From DASWZN01 sp036404435 (GTDB lineage Bacteria; Acidobacteriota; Terriglobia; Bryobacterales; Bryobacteraceae): a stretch of 64,000 nucleotides of DNA. Positions 18,748 through 26,052 of the stretch are shown in pieces. The stretch spans positions 40,484-104,483 of the forward strand of contig DASWZN010000025.1 in assembly GCA_036404435.1 (NCBI GenBank), in the 5' to 3' direction. The position numbers and the translations under genes were made by a program. Every line of letters starts with the position of its first letter. Within the stretch, counting starts at the first letter, position 1. The notes beneath the pieces were generated by a model. That model was given only the letters and a program-made list of their open reading frames with translations, ran no database searches and had not been told where the DNA came from.

Positions 18748-20175
18748 CTATGCGGCCGGCGGCCTCCGCCGGTGCCAGTCAGTGCGGGTCTGGAACTCGC
18801 GGCCGTAGGCGATCGGCAGGCCTTCCGTGAACGGCCGGCTGACGAGTTGAATCCCCACCGGCAGGCCGCCGGCGAAACCGCAGGGCAGGAACAGCGCCGG
18901 GAGGCCCGCCAGATTTCCAGCGGCGCTTAGGTCCGAGAGGCCGCGCTGGCTGGGCTTGGGGCGCTCCGGCTCGGCATCGACCGGCTCCGTAATGCGGGTG
19001 GCCGGGCCGAAGCGCGAGGGTGAAACCAGCAGGTCGTAATCCACGAAGAGCTTGCCGAGCGCTTCCTGGATCAGGCGCCGCGCGCGCATCGCCTTGAGGT
19101 AGTCCCGGGCCGCAATCTCCAGGCCCGCTCGGAGGCCCGCGATCTGGTGCGGGTCGGCAAGCTGGTCCACATCGCCGCTTTCGATGAGCCGTTCGAAGGC
19201 TGCGGAAGCCTCCGCCGCGATGATAATTTCGGCGATCGCCGCGTAGGGGAAGTCGGGCAGGGCGACCTCCTTCATGCGGACTCCGCTCGCGCGGATCACA
19301 TCGAGCGCGGCCTGGAATGCAGGTCGCGCGGAAGGCTCGGCCCAGTCCGAGAAATCGACGGGCGCAAAGCCCACCCGGAGCTGCTTGAGATCCAGCGGGT
19401 ACTCGGGCCAGTAATAGAAGCGCTTGCCCGCCGAGCCCGGGTCGTTCGAATCGCCGCCCGAAATGGCGTGCAGGACGAAGCCGCAGTCTTCGGCCGAGCG
19501 GCACATGGGACCGATCTTGTCCATGGTCCAGGAGACCGGCATGGCGCCCTGGCGGCTGACCAGTCCGTAGGTGGGGCGCAGGCCCGTGATGCCGCAGCAG
19601 GCGCAGGGCGTCATGATGGAGCCCCAGGTCTCCGACCCGAGCGCGAAGGGCACCAGGCCGGCGGCAACGGCGCTGCCCGAACCGCTCGAGGAGCCGCCGG
19701 ACCAGCGGGAGCGGTCCCACGGATTCAGCCCCGGTCCGAACAAGGACGCCGCGGCGGAACGGTACCCGCCAGCGCCCGCGAGCTCAACCAGCGCCAGCTT
19801 GCCGATGAGCGCCGCGCCGGCTTTGTCGAGCCCGCCAATGGCGGCCGCGTCGCGATCGAACATCTGTCTGGCGAAGGGGCGCGCGCCCCAGGTGGTGCGC
19901 CGGTCCGCGACGGCAAGAAGGTCCTTAGCGCCATACGGAATGCCTTCGAGCGGGCCGCGCAGCCGCCCGTGCTTGATCCGGCCGTCGGTCGTGTGGGCCT
20001 GTTTGAGCCCGTCCTCGCGCAGGGACAGGGCGAGCGCGTTGTACTTCGGCCCGAGCTTTTCGAGGCGGCCGCAAAAGGCGTGCGTCAGCTCGGCGGCCGA
20101 AAAGTCGCGCGCTCGAAGCCGGGAGCCGAGCTCGCCGATGGTAGCGAAGAAGAGGTCGTGGCTGAAGGCCGGCAT
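18748..20175 (-). CDS. Amidase signature family hydrolase
   Basis: A 475-residue amidase/GatA-like enzyme. The Ser-cisSer-Lys triad is visible: K84 in GIPYGAKDLL, the cis-serine in WSGGSSSGSGS (162-163), and the nucleophile S186 in LGSETWGSIMTP. The last motif differs from the common DTGGS by a Trp. There is no signal peptide on this protein itself. It is the last gene of a leftward set, two bases after a 62-residue Tat-signal protein and downstream of aroDE. The family hydrolyses carboxamides; nothing here shows that it is the tRNA-dependent GatA, because gatB and gatC are absent and the C-terminal half differs. The natural substrate is unknown. Confidence 0.88.
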   Translation of the reverse strand: MPAFSHDLFFATIGELGSRLRARDFSAAELTHAFCGRLEKLGPKYNALALSLREDGLKQAHTTDGRIKHGRLRGPLEGIPYGAKDLLAVADRRTTWGARPFARQMFDRDAAAIGGLDKAGAALIGKLALVELAGAGGYRSAAASLFGPGLNPWDRSRWSGGSSSGSGSAVAAGLVPFALGSETWGSIMTPCACCGITGLRPTYGLVSRQGAMPVSWTMDKIGPMCRSAEDCGFVLHAISGGDSNDPGSAGKRFYYWPEYPLDLKQLRVGFAPVDFSDWAEPSARPAFQAALDVIRASGVRMKEVALPDFPYAAIAEIIIAAEASAAFERLIESGDVDQLADPHQIAGLRAGLEIAARDYLKAMRARRLIQEALGKLFVDYDLLVSPSRFGPATRITEPVDAEPERPKPSQRGLSDLSAAGNLAGLPALFLPCGFAGGLPVGIQLVSRPFTEGLPIAYGREFQTRTDWHRRRPPAA

Positions 20176-20177
20176 GG

Positions 20178-20366
20178 CTATTGGGCCCGGAACGAAAAGG
20201 CCGGCTCGGTCCGGGCCGGAACGGCCAGCTTGCGAACCACGGCGGCGTTCTGGCGCAGGTCCTCCGCGGCGGACGGAGCCGGGGAATCGGGTGCGGCCGC
20301 GGTTTGCGGTTTGGCGGCTGCGGCCGCGGCCACAAGCCCGGCCAGTTGTCTCCGCGTCATTCTCAT
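20178..20366 (-). CDS. Small Tat-signal protein preceding the amidase
   Basis: A 62-residue protein beginning MRMTRRQLAGLVAAAAAAK. The twin arginines followed by a hydrophobic, Ala-rich stretch look like a short Tat signal. The C-terminus ends VVRKLAVPARTEPAFSFRAQ. ATG 20366 overlaps the aroDE stop (ATGA) and its TAG lies two bases past the amidase start, so it sits inside one translation unit. Its size, signal and fixed place before the amidase suggest an accessory or chaperone-like partner that guides or pairs with the amidase; this is inference. It is too short and low-complexity for a family call. Confidence 0.6.
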   Translation of the reverse strand: MRMTRRQLAGLVAAAAAAKPQTAAAPDSPAPSAAEDLRQNAAVVRKLAVPARTEPAFSFRAQ

Positions 20367-21892
20367 TTGGAGTTCATTATAGGCTCGCCCGAGCCGGCCA
20401 GGGCTTCCAGGGCCGCCTTCTGCATGACCACGCGGGGCGCGCTGTCGCCGGTCCAGATCTCGAACTGCCGCGCCGCCTGTTCGAGAAACATCTCGATGCC
20501 TGGCACCACGGCGGCGCCCTGCTCGCGCGCGCGCCGGATGAGCAGGGTCTCGAGCGGGTTGTACACCATGTCGAAAACGACGGCGGCCGGGATGCGCCCT
20601 GGGAAGAACGTCTCGTTCACGTTGGGACACATACCCAGGGACGTGGCGTGGACCAGCGCGTCGAAGTTGCGCCCGGCCGCCTGCTCGCGCAGAACCGGCT
20701 CCGCGCCACAGGCTTTGGCGAGCGCGCGGACGCGGTCCGGGTTGCGGCCCGTGATGGCTAGCGTCGCCCCGGCGTCGGCGAGCGCGAATGCCGCGCTGCG
20801 GGCGGCGCCGCCATTCCCCACCACCAGGATCGACGAGCGGGCCAGGCGCACATGCCGCGAAAGCGGGACCGTTATGCCCGGCGCGTCGGTGTTGGCGCCG
20901 CGCCATTTCCCCGCCTTGCGCCAGACGGTGTTGACGGCGCCGATGCGGCGCGCCAGAGGCTCGACGACGTCGAGGTAGCGGACGATCTTCTGCTTGTGCG
21001 GGATGGTCACGCTAAAGCCCGCCACGGGCAGCTTGTCGGCCATCGTCATGAAGTCCTTCAACTGCGGCGGCTGCACCAGGAATGGCAGGTAGACGGCGTC
21101 CATGCGGCGGGCCTGAAAACCACGGTTGTGAACCGCCGGCGAGATGGAGTGCCGCACCGGGTCCGCGATCACGCCGTAGATGCGCGCGTCGCGGCCCAGC
21201 TTTTCGATGCGGTAGATGTGCCGCAAGTGGCGCGCCGCTACCTGGCCGGCCGCGGTGCCCTCCGCTGTGCTGGGCGCGGCGTACGTATAGAGCCCGCCGA
21301 AGACCGGCGAGAGCACGCGCGTGGAGAATCCCATTTCTCCCATCGCGAGCATCATGAGCGGCACCCGCGGGTGGGAGCGAGCCAGCGCGAGGACGCGCAG
21401 ATTGTCCGACGGCTTGCGCGCGGTGGTGACGACCTTGTAAGCGTCCGCGGGAATGCGCAGCATCCGCCGCAGGACCGCCTCCAGCGCCGGCGTGCCTTCG
21501 TAGTTGTGGTAGGAGAGCACCAGGCGCGCGCGGCCGCGGAACAGGTCGAGCTTCGCCGCGGCCACTTCGGCGGTTTCGATTTCGATGTCGACGGCGCGGG
21601 CGCCGGCTGCGACGGCGGCGTCGAGGATCCCGATCTGTTCCTCGACACTGCCGTTGAAGCGGCCGTGGTTCTGGTGGCGCCGGCACGTGGCGAGAATCGT
21701 GACGTCCGGGTACGCGCGGAGAAAGCCGCGCGTGGCGGCAACGCCGCGTTCCGGCACGTCCAGGCAGTCCAGACGGAATTCCAGAAACGTCTCGCCGGAT
21801 TCGACCTCGCGGCGGGCGTGCTCGATCAGCTTCTCGGGTGTGGGAAAGCCTAGCGCGATGGCAATGCGCGGCAATGTTTCCGGCGGCGGCAT
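20363..21892 (-). CDS. aroDE: Bifunctional 3-dehydroquinate dehydratase / shikimate dehydrogenase
   Basis: A 509-residue fusion of shikimate pathway steps 3 and 4. Residues 1-230 are a type I dehydroquinase with the catalytic H129 (LSYHNYEGTP) and Schiff-base K153 (YKVVTTARKP). Residues 237-500 are an NADP-dependent shikimate dehydrogenase: substrate serines in VRHSISPAVHN (249, 251), catalytic K300 in TIPHKQK, D336 in GANTDAPG, and the dinucleotide site VVGNGGAARS near 356. The fused order matches the plant bifunctional enzyme and some bacteria. It is cytoplasmic. It heads the leftward operon with the small Tat protein and amidase. aroB is 12 kb away. Confidence 0.95.
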   Translation of the reverse strand: MPPPETLPRIAIALGFPTPEKLIEHARREVESGETFLEFRLDCLDVPERGVAATRGFLRAYPDVTILATCRRHQNHGRFNGSVEEQIGILDAAVAAGARAVDIEIETAEVAAAKLDLFRGRARLVLSYHNYEGTPALEAVLRRMLRIPADAYKVVTTARKPSDNLRVLALARSHPRVPLMMLAMGEMGFSTRVLSPVFGGLYTYAAPSTAEGTAAGQVAARHLRHIYRIEKLGRDARIYGVIADPVRHSISPAVHNRGFQARRMDAVYLPFLVQPPQLKDFMTMADKLPVAGFSVTIPHKQKIVRYLDVVEPLARRIGAVNTVWRKAGKWRGANTDAPGITVPLSRHVRLARSSILVVGNGGAARSAAFALADAGATLAITGRNPDRVRALAKACGAEPVLREQAAGRNFDALVHATSLGMCPNVNETFFPGRIPAAVVFDMVYNPLETLLIRRAREQGAAVVPGIEMFLEQAARQFEIWTGDSAPRVVMQKAALEALAGSGEPIMNSK

Positions 21893-21919
21893 CGGTGGAG
21901 CGTCCCTAGAATATCATGG

Positions 21920-22628
21920 GTGGAGATGAGTGGCGGAGATCGGTTTTGCGCTGCGATTCTGCTTTCTTGCCTGGCCGTCTTTCCCGGCTGCAGAGCCAAG
22001 CCACGGGGCGTGATGCTTGCTGTCGGCGACTACCTGCGCAGCGACTACGTTGAATGCCTCAAGAAGACGCGCTCACCGCTAAGATGTGAGGTTTCCGGCG
22101 AGCCCCAGCTCGTTCAGGTGAGCAAGGGAGTGAAGGGCACTCTAATCAGCGTCGACAGCTTCCACGAAGGGTTTGCGTCGACTCGTGCAGAGCAGCGATG
22201 GCTCCGTCGAGCCCTATCCTTCTGAGGAATCGGCGGTGCGACGTTTGACAGCGGCCGTCTTGGACGAACATCACGTCAAGGTCGGGTTCGAAGGGTTCAA
22301 GCCGTCCGTCTACGTCTTCGTCGGCGATCTCGACCGGTACGTTGCGCAGGAAGCGTTGGCCGGAAGGTACGTTGACGACAAGGGACGGAGCTATGTATTC
22401 GGGACCGACGGATGGGCTACCTTCCCCGAGCGCAGATTCGAGTACGTGGTCGCGTCGGATCACGTCCCGAATGAATATGACTACTTCTATGAAAAGCCAG
22501 GCGGCCGAGTGTTTGTCTTCGAGAGGAACAACGGCCTGCTGCAAATCTTCAAGACGACAGGCGAAGTCGACGAGGTCGTCGACAAACGGCCATCCTACTC
22601 ACTCCGGGAGCTGACTTCCGGGAAGTAG
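21920..22628 (+). pseudogene. Frameshifted lipoprotein gene of unknown function
   Basis: The first frame (GTG 21920, or ATG 21926) encodes a lipoprotein signal, AAILLSCLAVFPGC, then VGDYLRSDYVECLKKTRSP and GVKGTLISVDSFHEG, before running out at 22225. A second frame (22173-22628) continues LRRLVQSSDGSVEPYPS, FKPSVYVFVGDLDRYVA, GRYVDDKGRSYVFGTDG and ends TSGK. Removing one T from GGGTTTGCG near 22170 joins them as EG-LRRL and gives one protein of about 235 residues. Either a one-base frameshift broke a secreted lipoprotein or the sequence has an error. Base composition is lower in GC than in its neighbours. No known domain is recognised. Confidence 0.65.
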
Positions 22629-22632
22629 CCCC

Positions 22633-24141
22633 TTACGCCTGCTTGATGCGCGCGTGGTACACCGCGGCCCCGGCGGCGATGGTCAGGATGGCCGCGATGG
22701 AAACACCCGGCCGGAGCATCACGCCGTAGACGATCGTCCACAGGCCTACCAGGATGAATACCAGCGGGATGACCGGCCAGCCGAAGCTCACAATCCGCAG
22801 CCGCTGCCAGGTCGGACGCCTGCGGAAAACGAACAGCGAAGCCACCGAGAGCACGGCGAAGAAGGTCAGGCTGAAGCCGATGTACACCACCAGGTCGGGG
22901 AACGGCGTGAGCGTCATCAGCACCGCGCACAGGCCCTGGCACAGGATCGCGATCACCGGCGTGCGCCAGCGCGGATGTACGTGGGCCGCCATCTTGAAGA
23001 AGGCGCGGTTCTGCGCCATCGCATAGTAGACCCGCGGCCCCACCGTCACCTCGGCGTTCACGGTAGCCACGAGACACAGGGCGATGAGCGCGCCGAACAG
23101 GCCGCCCATCATGGGCCCGAACAGCGCGGTGGCGGCGGTCGCGCCGATCTCGACGATGGGTCCGCCGGGGCCTCTCATCCCCGCCAGCGGCAGCGCATAG
23201 AGGAACACCACGTTCAGGGCGATGTAAATGGCCGCCACCAGCAGCGTGCCGAAAGTCAGCGCCATCGGCAGCGTCCGCTCCGGCAGCTTGAGCTCCTCCG
23301 CTACGTAGGTGGCAGCGTTCCAGCCGCTGTAACACACATAAATCCAGAAGAGGCTGATGGCGAACTGCGCGGGCACGGGAACCGTCGAGGTGCGCGTTAC
23401 CCCTTCCGAGAAATGAGCCCAGGAGCCCTTTCCCACAAACAGCCCCAGCACAATGAAGGCCAGAATCACCGTCAGGTTCACGCCCGTGAGGAGGTTCTGC
23501 AGCTTCGCGACACGCCGCACGCCGAAAATGTTGACCGCGGTCAGCACCGCGATCAGCGTCGCGGCAACCAGTTGGGCCGGGCCGAACTGCAACTGGATGT
23601 GGCCCCACCCGAGGCTCAACGTGATCCAGGTCCGGCTGAGATCCGGCAGCAACTCGCTCACGGACCTGGCCCAGGCCCATTCGCCGTTGCCGGCTCCATG
23701 CCGCACCGCTTCCTGCACACCGCCGAGATACCGCGCGCAGGCCAGCGACGCGGCGGCGATGGGCGCCGAAAAACCGGCGAAGAACGACACCCAACCGGTC
23801 ATGAAGCCCCAGGTCGGGCCGTAGGCGCGCGTCAGGTAGACGTACTCGCCGCCCGAGCTCGGAAAGTTAATGCCCAGCTCGGAATAACAGAACGCTCCCG
23901 CCAGGGCAAACAGCGCGCCCACCACCCATATGCCCAGCACCAGCCTGACATCGCCGAGATCGCCCGCCAAAAAGCCGGTGCTGGTAAAGATGCCCTGGCC
24001 GATCATGTTCGAGATCACCAGCGCGGTGGCGCTGAAGATGCCGAGCTGCCGGAGAAGAGTCGCGGGCTTCTTGCCGAGGTCCATGCTGGCGTGCCGCGGG
24101 GAGCTGATTTTGTCGGCCACTTCCGGAACTTTATTGTACAT
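22633..24141 (-). CDS. APC-superfamily amino acid permease
   Basis: A 502-residue integral membrane transporter with about 12 predicted helices. The N-terminal signature LGIFSATALVISNMIGQGIF (helix 1 with the substrate-binding GxG break) and SELGINFPSSGGEYVYL are typical of the APC family (amino acid/polyamine permeases). ATG 24141 is chosen; an internal ATG at 24084 would remove 19 residues before the conserved region, and neither has a good ribosome binding site. It is divergent from the sirtuin gene, sharing a 37-base control region. Substrate cannot be assigned; uptake or exchange of an amino acid across the inner membrane is the family role. Confidence 0.88.
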   Translation of the reverse strand: MYNKVPEVADKISSPRHASMDLGKKPATLLRQLGIFSATALVISNMIGQGIFTSTGFLAGDLGDVRLVLGIWVVGALFALAGAFCYSELGINFPSSGGEYVYLTRAYGPTWGFMTGWVSFFAGFSAPIAAASLACARYLGGVQEAVRHGAGNGEWAWARSVSELLPDLSRTWITLSLGWGHIQLQFGPAQLVAATLIAVLTAVNIFGVRRVAKLQNLLTGVNLTVILAFIVLGLFVGKGSWAHFSEGVTRTSTVPVPAQFAISLFWIYVCYSGWNAATYVAEELKLPERTLPMALTFGTLLVAAIYIALNVVFLYALPLAGMRGPGGPIVEIGATAATALFGPMMGGLFGALIALCLVATVNAEVTVGPRVYYAMAQNRAFFKMAAHVHPRWRTPVIAILCQGLCAVLMTLTPFPDLVVYIGFSLTFFAVLSVASLFVFRRRPTWQRLRIVSFGWPVIPLVFILVGLWTIVYGVMLRPGVSIAAILTIAAGAAVYHARIKQA

Positions 24142-24170
24142 TGAGAGGCCGAGACGAAGTAGCTCATAAT
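24141..24170 (+). promoter_or_regulatory. Candidate promoter of the sirtuin-larC-metG run
   Basis: TTGAGA (24141-24146) and CATAAT (24165-24170) are separated by 18 bases. The predicted transcription start, about 24177-24179, coincides with the GTG start codon at 24179, so the message would be leaderless or nearly so. The -35 box overlaps the start codon of the divergent permease gene. Confidence 0.45.
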
Positions 24171-24178
24171 GAAAGTCT

Positions 24179-24889
24179 GTGAACCAGGCTCGTGAATGGC
24201 TGCAGGCCGCTTCCTCCGTCGTGGTGCTGACCGGCGCCGGCATCTCGGCTGAGAGCGGTGTGCCAACGTTCCGCGGGCAGGGCGGCCTGTGGAAGCAGTT
24301 TCGCGCCGAGGACCTGGCGACCCCTGAGGCGTTCGCGCGCAACCCGCGGCTGGTTTGGGAATGGTACGATTCGCGGCGCACGGCGCTCGCGGGTGTCGAG
24401 TCGAACGCCGGGCACCGGGCGCTGGCGGAGTTAGAAGCGCGCAAGCCGCGGTTCACGCTCGTGACGCAGAACGTGGATGGTCTGCATGACCGCGCGGGCA
24501 GCCGCAACGTGCTCAAGCTGCACGGCGACATCTGGACGCTGCGATGCCTGCAATGCGGGCGTGAACGGCGGGACGAGCGCACGCCGCTTCCGGAGCTGCC
24601 GCCGTGCTGCGAATGCGGCGGGATGCTGCGGCCGGGCGTGGTGTGGTTCGGCGAGCCGCTGCCGCGTGCCGCCTGGGACCGTGCGCAACAGGCCACGTGC
24701 GAGGCCGAGGTGCTGCTGGTGGTGGGGACGTCGGCGACGGTTTATCCCGCAGCCGGCCTGGTTCCGATGGCCAGGAACGCCGGCGCGCGCGTGATCGAGT
24801 GCAACATGGAGGAGACGCCGTTTTCGTCCGGGCTGGACCGCTCTTTCCGGGGCCGCGCGGGCGAATTGCTGCCGCAATTGATGGCATGA
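24179..24889 (+). CDS. cobB: Sirtuin-type NAD-dependent protein deacylase
   Basis: A 236-residue class III sirtuin. NAD-binding motifs are LTGAGISAESGVPTFRG (18-34) and TQNVDGLHDRAG (97-108), and the catalytic H115 lies in KLHGDIW. The zinc ribbon cysteines are at 123, 126, 143/144 and 146. YDSR at 63-66 provides the Tyr and Arg that recognise acidic acyl groups in SIRT5/CobB-like enzymes, so desuccinylase or demalonylase activity is likely in addition to deacetylation. It uses NAD and releases nicotinamide and O-acyl-ADP-ribose in the cytoplasm. The stop overlaps the larC start (ATGA), so the two are coupled. The length is short, without an N-terminal extension. Confidence 0.92.
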   Translation: MNQAREWLQAASSVVVLTGAGISAESGVPTFRGQGGLWKQFRAEDLATPEAFARNPRLVWEWYDSRRTALAGVESNAGHRALAELEARKPRFTLVTQNVDGLHDRAGSRNVLKLHGDIWTLRCLQCGRERRDERTPLPELPPCCECGGMLRPGVVWFGEPLPRAAWDRAQQATCEAEVLLVVGTSATVYPAAGLVPMARNAGARVIECNMEETPFSSGLDRSFRGRAGELLPQLMA

Positions 24890-26052
24890 AGATCTGCTAC
24901 CTGGACGCATTTTCGGGAATCAGCGGCGACATGCTGGTGGGCGCCCTGGCGGATGCCGGCGCTCCGGCCGCTGCGCTCGTCGAAGCGCTGACGACGCTGG
25001 GAACGGGCGCGACTTTCACCTTCGAGAAGACGCGCCGCTGCGGGATCGGCGCGACCAAGTTCCACGTCGCGGGGCCCCACGAGCACGCTCACCGGCACCT
25101 GTCGCACATCCTGGAGATGATCGAGGGGGCCGATCTGCCGGCGCTTGTGAAACAGAACGCCTCGGCCGTGTTCCGGAGGCTGGGCGAGGCGGAGGCGCGG
25201 GTGCACCAGATCCCCCTCGAGCGCGTCCACTTTCACGAAGTGGGCGCCGCGGATTCGATCTGCGACATCGTGGGCGCGTGCCTGGGTTTCGAGCTGCTGG
25301 GCGTGGAGGAGATTCACTCGTCGGCGCTGAACCTGGGCAGCGGCACGGTGCAGATGGAGCACGGCGTTTTGCCCGTGCCGGCGCCGGCGACGGCAGCGTT
25401 AGTCGAGGGCACGCCGGTGTACGCGCGCGGGCCCGAGGTCGAGCTAACCACGCCCACGGGCGCGGCGCTCGTCACCACGCTCGCGGCGCGGTTCGGCGCG
25501 ATGCCCGCGATGCGAATTGCGGCCGCCGGTTACGGCGCGGGCGGGCACGACTTCGCGGAACAGCCGAACGTGCTGCGCGTGTTGATCGGAGAGAAGACGG
25601 GCGCGAGCGAGGCGACGACGGTGGCGGTGATCGAAGCGCACATCGACGATTCGAGCCCGCAAGTGCTCGCCTACGCGCTCGAACGGCTGCTCGAAGCCGG
25701 CGCACTGGACGCGGCGCTGGCCCCGCTGACCATGAAGAAAGGCCGCCCGGGAGTGCTGTTGCGCGTCATCGCGCGCCCCCAGGACCAGGAAACGCTGGCG
25801 CAACTGGTTTTCACCGAGACCTCGACGCTCGGCCTGCGCATAACCCAAGCGGAGCGCCGCGTCGAAGAACGCCGCACCGTCGAGGTCGAGACGCCGCACG
25901 GCAAAATCCGCGTGAAGGTTTCGAGCGCGGGGCACTATGCGCCCGAGTATGAAGACTGCCGGCGCCTCGCGATCGAAACGCGGACGCCGCTCAAGGACAT
26001 CATCGCCGAGGCCAATCTGGCATACCTGAGATGCAAGACAAATACTATCTGA
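24886..26052 (+). CDS. larC: Nickel-pincer cofactor biosynthesis protein LarC
   Basis: A 388-residue protein. It opens MKICYLDAFSGISGDMLVGA, the LarC signature, followed by the His-rich HEHAHRHLSHI near 65-75, FHEVGAADSICDIVGA, and the C-terminal region with AHIDDSSPQVLAYALE, where metal and substrate bind. LarC is the CTP-dependent nickel insertase that completes the nickel-pincer nucleotide cofactor of lactate racemase (LarA) and related enzymes. In Lactobacillus plantarum the gene is split by a programmed frameshift; here it is a single frame. larA, larB and larE are not in the window, so the cofactor pathway must be completed elsewhere. The gene overlaps metG by 22 bases. Confidence 0.92.
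   Translation: MKICYLDAFSGISGDMLVGALADAGAPAAALVEALTTLGTGATFTFEKTRRCGIGATKFHVAGPHEHAHRHLSHILEMIEGADLPALVKQNASAVFRRLGEAEARVHQIPLERVHFHEVGAADSICDIVGACLGFELLGVEEIHSSALNLGSGTVQMEHGVLPVPAPATAALVEGTPVYARGPEVELTTPTGAALVTTLAARFGAMPAMRIAAAGYGAGGHDFAEQPNVLRVLIGEKTGASEATTVAVIEAHIDDSSPQVLAYALERLLEAGALDAALAPLTMKKGRPGVLLRVIARPQDQETLAQLVFTETSTLGLRITQAERRVEERRTVEVETPHGKIRVKVSSAGHYAPEYEDCRRLAIETRTPLKDIIAEANLAYLRCKTNTI

Noticed and set aside
18748..20175. GatA subunit of the Glu-tRNA(Gln) amidotransferase
   Set aside because: No gatB or gatC is adjacent, and the motifs around the nucleophile (LGSETWGSI) and the C-terminal half do not fit GatA well.
22654..24144. Plus-strand frame opposite the APC permease
   Set aside because: It has His/Arg/Gln-rich composition without motifs, wholly antisense to a 12-helix permease.
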